NCBI RefSeq assembly: GCF_001424045.1
Contig: NZ_LMQB01000023.1
Coordinates: forward strand, 558,001 to 622,000
DNA: 64,000 nt
Reading direction: 5' to 3'
Source of the DNA: Rhizobium sp. Leaf371
Lineage (GTDB): Bacteria; Pseudomonadota; Alphaproteobacteria; Rhizobiales; Rhizobiaceae
Positions 45,558 to 56,137 of this stretch are shown here, one piece after another. The translations under genes and the position numbers were made by a program. Each line of letters begins with the position of its first letter. Positions within the stretch are counted from its first letter, which is position 1. Under the pieces are notes generated by a model. The model had not been told where the DNA came from. It saw only the letters and a list, made by a program, of their open reading frames with translations, and made no database searches.

Positions 45558-47495
45558 TCAGGCCGCCTTGTCGTGTCCCAGCCCGACCCAGAGGTCGACC
45601 AGCTGCCGGAAGCGCTGCGCCATGTCGTCGATCGCGGCGGCATCGTCGATCTCGCCGGCAAGCCAGCGGCGCGCCGCATCGACGAAGATCGTCCGCCCCA
45701 CGGCAAAGCCGCGAACCTGTCGCGAGGTGCGGGCGGCGGCAAAACCGTCCTTCAGCGCCTCGTAGGAGGCCTCGAGACCGAGCAGCACCACGCCGCGGCA
45801 GAGCGGATCGCGCGTCTCGATGACGTCGTCGATGGCGCTCCAGGCGCTGCGGCTCGCCTGCGGCTCCAGCTTCCACCAGTCGGGCTTGAGGCCGGCGTCG
45901 TAAAGCTCGTTCAGCGCCCGCGGAATGGTCGTGTCGTCCAGCGTGCCGTGCTTGCCGGCGATGATCTCGATCAGGATGTCGCGGCCGACCTTGCGCGCCG
46001 CCTCGAACGCGCTGCGCAGCTTGGCGATCTGCGTCGCCTTCATGTCGGCCGGATCGTCCGGATGGTAGAAGCTCAGCACCTTGATGCAGTGGTCGACCGG
46101 CCAGTCGATCAGGCGGCTGCCGAGATCCTGGCTGAATTCGAACTGCAGCGGCCGCGAGCCGGGCAGCTCGATCGGCTTCGCCACCCAGAAATCCTTCAGC
46201 GCGCCGGCGGCATAGAGCGCGTCCCGGCCATATTTGTCGTCGATCAGCATGCCGAAACCCGGCCGGCCGTCGGCAATCCGGGCCGCCGCCTTGACCGCGA
46301 GCACCTTGAAGGCGGGAATGCGGGCGAGCTTGTCCGCGTCGCCGGCGGCCATGTCTTCGAGCTGGCTGCGATGGTCGATGGCGAGCGCCATGAGGCTCGG
46401 GATCGCGCGGCGGCGGGTGGTCGCCCAGTGCACGTGGTTGATGTCGGCGTCCTTGCGCAGCGCCCGCTCCGGGCTACCGTTTTCCAGGAAGAACTGCAGC
46501 TCCGTCCAGGTCGGGATTTCCGGCGCGCACAGCAGACGCGACACGGCGAAGGCGCCGCAGGCATTGGCCCAGGTGGCCGACGTCGCATGCGGCTCGCCGG
46601 CCAGCCAGCCGCGCAGGAAGCCGGACATGAAGGCGTCGCCCGCACCCAGCACATTGTAGACCTCGATCGGAAAGCCCTTGCCGATGATGCCGTCTTCCAG
46701 ATCGTCGGAGATCGCGCCGTCATAGACGATGCAGCCCATCGGGCCGCGCTTGAGGACGATGGTCGCCTTGGAATGGGCGCGGATGGTCTTCAGGGCGGCG
46801 AGAAGATGGCTTTCGCCGGACGCGATCAGCACCTCTTCCTCCGTGCCGACGATCAGGTCGCAATCGGCCAGCACCGTCTTCAGATGCGCGGAGACCTGCG
46901 CGGAGGCGATGTAGCGGTTGTCGCCGGCATCGTGCCCCGCAAGGCCCCAGAGGTTCGGGCGGTAGTCGATGTCGAAGGCGATCCGGACGCCGTTCTCCTT
47001 GGCGATGCGGATCGCCTTGCGCTGCGCGGCATCCGTGTTCGGGCGGGAAAAATGCGTGCCGGAGACGAGGATCGCGCGGGACGAGCGGATGAAAGCCGCG
47101 TCGATATCGTCCTCGCACAGCGCGTTGTCGGCGCAATTGTCGCGATAGAACAGCAGCGGAAAGGAATGGTCGTTCTCGACGGCCAGGATCGCGAGCGCGG
47201 TCAGGCGCTCGGGATCGGTAACGATGCCCCTGGTTTCCACGCCTTCGCGGGCCAGTTGCTCCACGATGAAGCGGCCCATCTGCTCCTTGCCGACGCGCGT
47301 CAGCAGCGCCGATTTCAGGCCGAGCCGTGCGGTGCCCACCGCGATGTTCGTCGGACACCCGCCGACGGACTTGGCAAAGCTTGCCACGTCTTCCAGCCGC
47401 GTGCCGATCTGCTGACCATAGAGATCGACCGAGGCGCGACCGATGGTGATGATATCGAGCGGCCGTGCCGCATCCCTCTGGCTGATCCCGGTCAA
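45558..47495 (-). CDS. iolC: Bifunctional 5-dehydro-2-deoxygluconokinase / DUF2090 aldolase
   Basis: A 645-residue two-domain protein. The N-terminal half (about 1-325) is a PfkB kinase (ITIGRASVDLYG at the start, NVLGAGDAFMSG with the catalytic Asp) that phosphorylates 2-deoxy-5-keto-gluconate. The C-terminal half is DUF2090, a TIM-barrel domain thought to carry the aldolase step (IolJ). The start is a TTG: GGAGG lies 9 bases upstream, N-terminus TGISQRDAARP. The longer frame would add 22 unconserved residues from an ATG. It lies right behind the operator-promoter. Confidence 0.92.
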   Translation of the reverse strand: MTGISQRDAARPLDIITIGRASVDLYGQQIGTRLEDVASFAKSVGGCPTNIAVGTARLGLKSALLTRVGKEQMGRFIVEQLAREGVETRGIVTDPERLTALAILAVENDHSFPLLFYRDNCADNALCEDDIDAAFIRSSRAILVSGTHFSRPNTDAAQRKAIRIAKENGVRIAFDIDYRPNLWGLAGHDAGDNRYIASAQVSAHLKTVLADCDLIVGTEEEVLIASGESHLLAALKTIRAHSKATIVLKRGPMGCIVYDGAISDDLEDGIIGKGFPIEVYNVLGAGDAFMSGFLRGWLAGEPHATSATWANACGAFAVSRLLCAPEIPTWTELQFFLENGSPERALRKDADINHVHWATTRRRAIPSLMALAIDHRSQLEDMAAGDADKLARIPAFKVLAVKAAARIADGRPGFGMLIDDKYGRDALYAAGALKDFWVAKPIELPGSRPLQFEFSQDLGSRLIDWPVDHCIKVLSFYHPDDPADMKATQIAKLRSAFEAARKVGRDILIEIIAGKHGTLDDTTIPRALNELYDAGLKPDWWKLEPQASRSAWSAIDDVIETRDPLCRGVVLLGLEASYEALKDGFAAARTSRQVRGFAVGRTIFVDAARRWLAGEIDDAAAIDDMAQRFRQLVDLWVGLGHDKAA

Positions 47496-47552
47496 CGTTC
47501 CTGTCCTCCCGACGTGCGGCCTGTCGTCTTTTTCATGTTCGAATGGATCTTC

Positions 47553-47602
47553 ATGAAACATTGGTTCCGTCTAACAGTCAATATGGAATTTTCATTCCAT
47601 AT
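47553..47602 (-). promoter_or_regulatory. iolC promoter with two IolR operators
   Basis: On the minus strand TTGACT (47576-47581), 17 bp, TTTCAT (47553-47558) is a likely promoter. A perfect GGAA-N6-TTCC (47585-47598), within a 9-bp palindrome ATATGGAAT/ATTCCATAT, abuts the -35. A second near-copy GAAA-N6-TTCC (47555-47568) overlaps the -10 and spacer. The two are 30 bp apart, about three helical turns. GGAA-N6-TTCC is the IolR motif reported from S. meliloti. Confidence 0.82.
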
Positions 47603-48527
47603 GCGAAACGGACGATCCGCGCTGCCGCTTTTCGGCCACGGCGACGGTCAGGGCCATGGCGAAGGCCATGCTGGCCGAGAGCGAGCGAAAGCCGGCATGG
47701 TCGGCTTCCACGATCTCGAACCAGATCTTCGAGGATTCCACCAGCGGCGAGAAGGCGCTGTCGGTGAGCGAGACCACCGGCACCTTGCGGTTTGCCAGAA
47801 GGCGGGCCTGGTGGATGCTTTCCGACGTATAGGGCGAGAAACTGACCGCGAAGGCCGCATCCCGGCGTCCGGCAAGCGCCAGGATATCGTCGTCGATGCC
47901 GGCGGCCGTGCCCACCATCTGGTAGCGGATCTTCAGTTTTCCGAAGGCATAGGCCATGTAGCCGGAGATCGGATAGGACCGGCGCTTGGCGATGAGAAAG
48001 ATGGTGTCGGCCTTGGCCAGGATATCGACCGCCTGCTCGAAGGCGGCGGGATCGACCGAGCCGGCGATATTGTCGAGCGACCGGTGGGCCGCGGCCACGA
48101 AGCCGTTGAAGATCGCGCCGCTTTCGCGATGGCTGTGGCCGTTGTCGCCGAGCGCCCGCAGCCGGTCCTCATAGCCCGGATTGCGCTCCCGCAGACGGGC
48201 GCGAAAAATCTGCTGCAGGCTCGAAAATCCCTCGAAGCCGAAATGCTGGGCAAAGCGCACAAGGGTGGACGGCTGCACGTCGGCCGCGGCCGCGATGCTC
48301 GCCGCCGTGCCGAAGGCGATCTCGTCCGGCTGGTCGAGCGCATAGGCCGCGACTTGCCGCAGGCGCTTGGGCAGTTGCGCCTTGCGCGCCAGAATGACCG
48401 TCTTCAACGCGTCGAAATCCTGCGGCACGGCAGCGGCCGCAGCCGTACCGCCATCGCCGTCCACAGGCCGTGCGCTGGCGCTCTCCGGCGTTTCCTGGCG
48501 GCCCTGCATCGCGGCGTCCGGCATCAT
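47592..48527 (-). CDS. iolR: RpiR/MurR-family repressor of inositol catabolism
   Basis: A 311-residue regulator: an N-terminal RpiR HTH (IAAAADVQPSTLVRFAQHFGF, in parts), then a C-terminal SIS sugar-phosphate-sensing domain (IFLIAKRRSYPISGYM, AFAVSFSPYTSES). Inositol-derived phosphates are the likely signal. It is transcribed in the same direction as iolC and its stop codon lies inside the operator palindrome upstream of iolC. The N-terminal 30 residues are Ala/Gly-rich and unconserved. Confidence 0.92.
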   Translation of the reverse strand: MMPDAAMQGRQETPESASARPVDGDGGTAAAAAVPQDFDALKTVILARKAQLPKRLRQVAAYALDQPDEIAFGTAASIAAAADVQPSTLVRFAQHFGFEGFSSLQQIFRARLRERNPGYEDRLRALGDNGHSHRESGAIFNGFVAAAHRSLDNIAGSVDPAAFEQAVDILAKADTIFLIAKRRSYPISGYMAYAFGKLKIRYQMVGTAAGIDDDILALAGRRDAAFAVSFSPYTSESIHQARLLANRKVPVVSLTDSAFSPLVESSKIWFEIVEADHAGFRSLSASMAFAMALTVAVAEKRQRGSSVSHME

Positions 48528-48583
48528 TCTGTCATCCCTGATTCATGGCTTTCCCAGCGTACCGTCTCGGAAACGAGAATGAT

Positions 48584-48597
48584 AGAACGTTCGTTCC
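48584..48597. promoter_or_regulatory. Candidate IolR site upstream of iolR
   Basis: AGAA-N6-TTCC, one base off the GGAA-N6-TTCC motif, lies 57 bp upstream of the iolR start. A CTCG-GAAA-CGAG inverted repeat (48566-48577) lies beside it. Autoregulation is plausible. Confidence 0.5.
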
Positions 48598-48741
48598 AGA
48601 ACGCGACTGTCGCCGAAAGGGCACAGACGATCGTTAACGTATTTTTACCATCTTTCGCCGGACAATGGCCCGGGCATAGGATGATGCGGTCTCGGCGAAC
48701 GATTCGCATGTCCGTCCGGACAGACAGGGAGTTTCAGCAAG

Positions 48742-49554
48742 ATGTGCCGATGGGCAGCCTATCGCGGGGAGCCGCTTTATCTGGAAGACCTCGTGTCCTC
48801 GCCGGCGCATTCCCTGATCGAGCAGTCGCATTGCGCAACGCGGGCGAAGACCTCCACGAACGGCGACGGTTTCGGCATCGCCTGGTATGGCGACCATCCC
48901 GAGCCGGGCCGCTACCGCGACATCCTGCCGGCCTGGTCCGATTGCAATCTGAAGAGCATCGCCCGCCAGATCCGCTCGCCGCTGTTTCTCGCCCATGTGC
49001 GGGCCGCGACCGGCGGCGGCACACGGCGCGACAATTGCCATCCCTTCGTCCACGGCCGCTGGTCCTTCATGCACAATGGCCAGATCGGCGGCTTCGAGCA
49101 CCTGCGCCGGCCGATGGAGGCGATGCTGGACGACGCGCTCTACACGGCACGCACCGGCACCACCGACAGCGAGCTTCTGTTTCTCATGGCCCTGCAGTTC
49201 GGCCTCGAGCGCGATCCGCTGGGCGCCATCGCCGAGACGCTGTCCTTCGTGGAGCGGCTGGCGACGCATATGAAGCACAAGGTTCTCGTGCGGTTCACCG
49301 CCGCTTTTTCCGACGGCGTCGATCTCTATGCCGTGCGCTACGCCTCCGACCGGTTCGCCCCGACGCTCTATGCAGCACCCATGGGTCCGCAGGGCGGATA
49401 CTGCCTCGTCTCCGAACCGCTCAACGACGATGACGATGCCTGGGTGGAAATTCCCGACGGCACGGCGGTCGTCCTCGGCGAGAACGGCTTCGACATGCGC
49501 ATCTTCAAGCTCGATCGGGAGATCGAGGAGAAGCGGGCCTCACACCAGCCGTGA
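48742..49554 (+). CDS. Class II glutamine amidotransferase
   Basis: A 270-residue protein with an N-terminal nucleophile fold. The nucleophile is Cys2 (MCRWAAY), which requires removal of Met1. The segments HVRAATGG (about residues 85-92) and FMHNGQIGG (about 109-117) match the glutamine site. It is of the YafJ/EgtC-like stand-alone type; the acceptor substrate is unknown. It starts with AGCAAG before the ATG. Its 3' end overlaps the convergent coaBC by 15 bp. Confidence 0.88.
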   Translation: MCRWAAYRGEPLYLEDLVSSPAHSLIEQSHCATRAKTSTNGDGFGIAWYGDHPEPGRYRDILPAWSDCNLKSIARQIRSPLFLAHVRAATGGGTRRDNCHPFVHGRWSFMHNGQIGGFEHLRRPMEAMLDDALYTARTGTTDSELLFLMALQFGLERDPLGAIAETLSFVERLATHMKHKVLVRFTAAFSDGVDLYAVRYASDRFAPTLYAAPMGPQGGYCLVSEPLNDDDDAWVEIPDGTAVVLGENGFDMRIFKLDREIEEKRASHQP

Positions 49555-50829
49555 GGCGATCAGGGCCGCGAGCCGCTCGGCGACCGCGTCCTTGTCGAGC
49601 TCCGGCCAGCTTTCCTCGCCGTCGCGGCCGATGACGGTGACGCGGTTGCGCGTTCCCCCCATGACGCCGCCGGCAACGCCGCTCATTGCCGACACATCGT
49701 TCGCGACGATGACATCCGCCCCCTTGCGCGCCAGCTTGGCGCGGCCGTTCGGCACCGTGTCGTCCGTTTCCGCCGCAAAGCCGACGACGACGCGGGGGCG
49801 CTGCACATGATGGCCGACGGTCTTCAGGATGTCCGGATTTTCCGTCAGCTGCAGCGGCGGCGGCGCCTCGCCCGGCGCCTTCTTGATCTTGCCGCCCGCG
49901 ACATCGGCGACCCGCCAGTCGGCGACGGCCGCGACCATCACGGCGACATCGGCCGGCAGGGCGGCGAGCACCGCATCCCGCATCTCGACCGCCGTCTGCA
50001 CATGAAGGGTCGTGACGCCCTCCGGGTCGGGGATCGTCACCGGACCGGAAACCAGCGTGACCTTAGCCCCGAGCCGGGCGAGCGCCGCCGCGATGGCATG
50101 GCCCTGCCGGCCGGAGGAGCGGTTGGCGATGTAGCGCACCGGATCGATCGGCTCATGCGTCGGGCCGGAGGTGACGATGGCGCTGCGCCCGGACAGCGGG
50201 CCGGCTTTGCGGCCGAGCCCCGGCGAAAGGCAAAGGCGCGCCTCCACGGCGGCGACGATGTCGAGCGGTTCGGCCATGCGGCCCTCGCCGCGCTCGCCGC
50301 TTTCCGCCATCTCGCCGAGGCCGGGACCGACAAAGCCGATGCCGTCGCCGGCGAGCGTCTCGCGATTGCGCCTTGTGGCGGGGTGCGACCACATTTTCGG
50401 ATTCATGGCGGGCGCCAGCAGAACCGGCCGATCGGTCGCCAGCAGAATGGTGGAGGCGAGATCGTCGGTCAGCCCGTGGGCCATCTTCGCCATGATGTTG
50501 GCGGTGGCCGGTGCGACGAGCACCAGATCGCACTCCCGCGCCAGGCGGATATGGCCGACATCCTGCTCGTCCTCGCGCGAGAAAAGCTCGGTGAACACCT
50601 TGTCGGCCGCAAGCGCGCCGACGGCAAGCGGCGTGACGAAGGCCTGCGCCCCCGCCGTCATGACCGGACGGACGCTTGCGCCGCGTTCGCGCAGCCGGCG
50701 GATCAGGTCGAGGCTTTTATAGGCGGCGATGCCGCCGGAGATGACGAGGAGGATGCGCTTGCCCGAGAGGCTCTGGGTCGGCGACGGGATGGTGGAAGAC
50801 GGGACAGTCGAAGGCGGGGATACAGACAT
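49540..50829 (-). CDS. coaBC: Bifunctional phosphopantothenoylcysteine decarboxylase/phosphopantothenate-cysteine ligase
   Basis: A 429-residue coenzyme A biosynthesis enzyme. The N-terminal flavin decarboxylase (CoaC) has SGGIAAYK and PAMNPKMW (about residues 128-135); the C-terminal ligase (CoaB) has GPTHEPIDPVRYIAN. The substrate-clamp segment reads AESGERGEGRM, where E. coli has ACGDIGPGRM, so its active-site Cys is replaced by Ser here. The first 20 residues are Ser/Pro-rich (a 15-bp duplication is in them). The function should still be coenzyme A synthesis. Confidence 0.93.
   Translation of the reverse strand: MSVSPPSTVPSSTIPSPTQSLSGKRILLVISGGIAAYKSLDLIRRLRERGASVRPVMTAGAQAFVTPLAVGALAADKVFTELFSREDEQDVGHIRLARECDLVLVAPATANIMAKMAHGLTDDLASTILLATDRPVLLAPAMNPKMWSHPATRRNRETLAGDGIGFVGPGLGEMAESGERGEGRMAEPLDIVAAVEARLCLSPGLGRKAGPLSGRSAIVTSGPTHEPIDPVRYIANRSSGRQGHAIAAALARLGAKVTLVSGPVTIPDPEGVTTLHVQTAVEMRDAVLAALPADVAVMVAAVADWRVADVAGGKIKKAPGEAPPPLQLTENPDILKTVGHHVQRPRVVVGFAAETDDTVPNGRAKLARKGADVIVANDVSAMSGVAGGVMGGTRNRVTVIGRDGEESWPELDKDAVAERLAALIASRLV
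50783..50812. repeat. 15-bp in-frame tandem repeat, 2 units
   Basis: Two units of GACGGGATGGTGGAA type in the N-terminal coding part of coaBC. Confidence 0.75.
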
Positions 50830-50934
50830 GAAACCACCGGGAGGGCATGATCGATGCCGGAGCCTACCGCATCGGGCCCGGAATCTAAATTGATTTCGGG
50901 CGGCGCGTTCCCCCCGGGATCGCGCGTGCCATGC

Positions 50935-53529
50935 TCACGCGTCGGAGGGTTCGAGCAGCGTGCTCATGGTGCGCACCAGCGCGTCGCGCTCATAGGGTTT
51001 GCGCACCACGGGGACGCTCGCAAAGCCGCTCGGGATGGGCGACATGTTGCCGTAGCCGGTGGCAAACAGGAAGGGGATGTCGCGGCGCGTCAGTTCGGTC
51101 GCGACCTCGATCGAGGTGCCGGTACCGAGATTGACGTCGAGGATCGCCACATCCGGCTTGAAGGTCGCGAGCTTCGCCAGCGCCTCGTCGGCCGAGGCCG
51201 CGGTGAGGACCGTCTGGATACCGTGATCGGCGAGCATGCTCTCGACATCCATGGCGATCAGCATCTGGTCTTCGACCAGCAGCACGCGCAGATCGGGATC
51301 GAGATCGGCGCCGGCCGCCGGCGCGTCGCTTCCCGCCGCAAGGCTGCGCTCGGCGCCGCGATCCGACAGCGTGACGTGCTTGGCCGGCAGCACGAAATCG
51401 GCCTCGACGCCGCCCGGCGCATAGGTGACCGCGCTGCGCCCGTCGAGATCGTAAGGAACGCTGCGGTCGATCAGCGCGCTGCCGAAGCCGGTGCGCGTCG
51501 GCGGCAGCACGGCCGGGCCGCCGCTTTCGCGCCAGGCGATCTCGCAATCGCCGGCCTGCGTCAGGCGCCAGATGACCGACAGGGCGCCGCCCGGCCGGGA
51601 GAGTGCGCCGTATTTGGCGGCATTGGTCGAGAGTTCGTGCAGCACCAGCGCCATGACCGAGAAGGCGCGCGAATTGAGCAGGACCGGCGGGCCGGAGAGG
51701 CTGAGCACATTGGCGGTGTTGCGATAGGGGCCGAGCTCGGCATCGAGCAGATCCGCCAGCATGCCGCCACCGTCTCCCCGGACGACCTGGTCGTGGGCAA
51801 ACGACAGCGCCTGGATGCGGCCCTTGAGCGAGCTCACATATTCGGTCAGGCTGCGCCCGTCGCCGACCGGCTGGCTGACGAGCGACTTGATGAGGGCGAG
51901 GATGTTCTTGACCCGGTGGTTCAGCTCCTCGTTCAGCATGCGCTGGCGCACATCGGCGCGGCTGCGCTCCTCGGCCATCAGCTCGCTGTGGCGCAGGCCG
52001 ATTTCGACCAGGGCCGCGCGGGTGACCTCGGCGATCTCGCGGTCGGCCTCGGTCCAGGGCTGGGCCTGAAGCTGCACCGTTTCCTTCCAGATCGCAAAGC
52101 TCTTGCGCGGGGTCAGGCGCTCGCCGAGGGGGCCGCTCTCATAGGACTTGTTGGGATCGCCGGCCCAGTTCAGCGTCTGGACGAATTCCTTGCGGAAGAA
52201 GAACAGATAGTCGCGGTGCAGCTGGGTGAGCGGCACAGCCAGCACGCCCGCCGCCTGTTCGCGAAACGCCTCCGCCTCCGGCAGGCGCTGCGCCATCGCA
52301 TGCGTCGCCCAGACCTGGCCTTCGACGACCGAACCCATCAGCCGGAGGATCGCCGGCACGGCGTTCACCGGCGGCGTCGAGCCGAAGGCGGTCCAGGTGC
52401 CGTTCATCCAGAGCCCGATGCCGTCGCAGGCCATCAGCGCGGTGAAATGGGAGAGATGATCGCGCAGCAGCTCGCCCATGTCGGCATGGTGCGAGGCCAG
52501 GCGCAGGAAGCGATCGAGCGAGGCCCGGGCATGGTTGGCCGTGTCGAGCTTCTGCCGCTGCTTCAGCGCATGCAGATGCAGCGAGAAGAACTCGCCGAAC
52601 ATTTCGGCCGCCACGCGCTGCGCCATCGGCAGGATCCGCGGCTGGTAATGGTGGCAGGCGATGAGGCCCCAGAGCTGGCCGTCGACGATGATGGAGATCG
52701 ACATGGACGCGGCGACGCCCATGTTGCGCAGGTACTCGCAATGGATCGGCGAGACGCTGCGCAGATGGGCGAGCGACAGATCGAGCGGCTCGCCGGACAC
52801 GTCGATGTCGGGCACGAGCGGGATGCGGGCGCCGCTCGCGTCGCCGATGATGCGGATGGTATTTTGCAGATAGAGCGCGCGGGCCTGCTGGGGAATGTCG
52901 CTTGCCGGAAAATACTGCCCGAGGAAGCTTTCGAGATCGCCGCGCTTGGCTTCGGTCACCACCTTGCCGGCGCCGTCCTGCTCGAAGGCATAGATCATCA
53001 CGCGGTCGTAGCCGAGCATGCCGCGGATGAGGCGGGCCGACTGGCGCAGAAGCTGGTCGACGTCGTCGATATCGGTGATGCGGCCGATAAGCGTGCGTGC
53101 CAGCTGCAGCGGCTGTCCATCGGTCGCCGGCTCGAACTCGATGATGACGGTCGCCTTGTTGAGATGGATGGCGACGTCGTAGCGGCCATTGGCCAGCTCC
53201 AGGCCCGAGAGCAGCGCCGGGCGGCCGCCGTCGCGCAGCGCCGCCACCGCATTGCGCAGCGTATGCGTCGCCTCGTATCCGATCAGCGCTTCCAGCACCT
53301 GCCCGTTGATCTCGCCGCCAAGCCCGAGAAGGTCGGGCGCATTGGCGGAATGACGCAGCACCATGCCGGCGCGGGCATCGCAGGCCAGCAGGCAGCCATG
53401 CGGCTGGATGCTGCCCGGAATATGGATCGGCTCGCGCTCGCAATTGGTGAGATCGACCGTTTCGTTCGGTTTCATCATGCGGTTTGACGTCGCGGCGTTC
53501 AGGAGGGGCGAAAGGTCATTCAGCGGCAT
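50935..53529 (-). CDS. bphP: Bacteriophytochrome with HWE histidine kinase and receiver
   Basis: An 864-residue red/far-red photoreceptor. Domain order: PAS (with the biliverdin-binding Cys30 in NCEREPIHIPGSIQPHG), GAF (FPASDIPQQAR and HLRSVSPIHCEYLRNMG, the conserved chromophore pocket), PHY (tongue PRKSF), an HWE kinase (His538 in LNHRVKN; HEL at 631; WRE at 666-668), and a C-terminal receiver with phospho-acceptor Asp798 (ILDVNLG). This architecture matches the bathy-type Agp2/AtBphP2 of Agrobacterium. The frame continues upstream but the start 14 bp inside the heme oxygenase gene is the natural one. Confidence 0.93.
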   Translation of the reverse strand: MPLNDLSPLLNAATSNRMMKPNETVDLTNCEREPIHIPGSIQPHGCLLACDARAGMVLRHSANAPDLLGLGGEINGQVLEALIGYEATHTLRNAVAALRDGGRPALLSGLELANGRYDVAIHLNKATVIIEFEPATDGQPLQLARTLIGRITDIDDVDQLLRQSARLIRGMLGYDRVMIYAFEQDGAGKVVTEAKRGDLESFLGQYFPASDIPQQARALYLQNTIRIIGDASGARIPLVPDIDVSGEPLDLSLAHLRSVSPIHCEYLRNMGVAASMSISIIVDGQLWGLIACHHYQPRILPMAQRVAAEMFGEFFSLHLHALKQRQKLDTANHARASLDRFLRLASHHADMGELLRDHLSHFTALMACDGIGLWMNGTWTAFGSTPPVNAVPAILRLMGSVVEGQVWATHAMAQRLPEAEAFREQAAGVLAVPLTQLHRDYLFFFRKEFVQTLNWAGDPNKSYESGPLGERLTPRKSFAIWKETVQLQAQPWTEADREIAEVTRAALVEIGLRHSELMAEERSRADVRQRMLNEELNHRVKNILALIKSLVSQPVGDGRSLTEYVSSLKGRIQALSFAHDQVVRGDGGGMLADLLDAELGPYRNTANVLSLSGPPVLLNSRAFSVMALVLHELSTNAAKYGALSRPGGALSVIWRLTQAGDCEIAWRESGGPAVLPPTRTGFGSALIDRSVPYDLDGRSAVTYAPGGVEADFVLPAKHVTLSDRGAERSLAAGSDAPAAGADLDPDLRVLLVEDQMLIAMDVESMLADHGIQTVLTAASADEALAKLATFKPDVAILDVNLGTGTSIEVATELTRRDIPFLFATGYGNMSPIPSGFASVPVVRKPYERDALVRTMSTLLEPSDA

Positions 53530-54076
53530 GGGACGCCCTCCGGAAGGCTGTTTCCGCGACCGTGAACGTGGCCCGAGACGCGTTTGCGACGCGATCGATC
53601 TCGATGGCGTCGATGGATTCGAGGAGATGCAGGAAGCGCGGCCAGCGGTCGCTCTTTTCCGCCTGGGCCGCGAGATGGCGCGCGCCGAAATCGGCCCGCA
53701 GGCCGAGCGCCTGGGCGCGGCGATAGAGCAGCCGGGCACCGAGCGCCGAGCCTTCGAGAACATAGAGCATGCCGAGCATATCTTCCCGCGCGGCACCGAT
53801 CGGCGGCACGGGAACCGCCTCGTCGGCGGCAATGTCGAGATCGGCGAGATCGGCGCGAATGAGCGCCCCGAAGGCCTGTTTCGACCAGAGATCGAGATCC
53901 TCCGGCCAGGTCCGGTCCGCCAGCATCGTTTCCACGGGAAGGCGGAAAGCGCTCATGCCGCGCAGATAGGTCTTGTAGGACGACAGGCTGTCGAAAGCAC
54001 CGATCATGTCGTCGAGCGCTGCATGGGCGTCGGCAGTACTTTCGCGGAGAAAGGCTCGGCGCGACCGATCAGGCAT
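53516..54076 (-). CDS. bphO: Heme oxygenase (biliverdin-producing)
   Basis: A 186-residue all-helical heme oxygenase. It opens heme to biliverdin, the phytochrome chromophore, releasing iron and CO. The proximal heme His is in TADAHAALDDMIG (about residue 17); the distal helix is GMLYVLEGSALGARLL (about 105-120). It overlaps the phytochrome start by 14 bp, so the two are translated together. The start ATG gives the usual family length; the open frame reaches 31 codons further. Confidence 0.92.
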   Translation of the reverse strand: MPDRSRRAFLRESTADAHAALDDMIGAFDSLSSYKTYLRGMSAFRLPVETMLADRTWPEDLDLWSKQAFGALIRADLADLDIAADEAVPVPPIGAAREDMLGMLYVLEGSALGARLLYRRAQALGLRADFGARHLAAQAEKSDRWPRFLHLLESIDAIEIDRVANASRATFTVAETAFRRASHAAE

Positions 54077-54178
54077 AAAGGTGTTCCGGAGATTCAACAA
54101 AAAGAGGTCAGACAGGAAGTAAGTATCGGCTCGCGATTTGGTTCCATCGCTTACCCAGTATTTTTTCAAGAGCCGGCC

Positions 54179-56125
<1,947 letters not shown>

Positions 56126-56137
56126 GCGCGTGCGCCC

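Noticed and set aside
42777-49433. A 2218-codon open frame on the plus strand
   Set aside because: It is antisense to the iol genes and covers several real genes; no homology or start.
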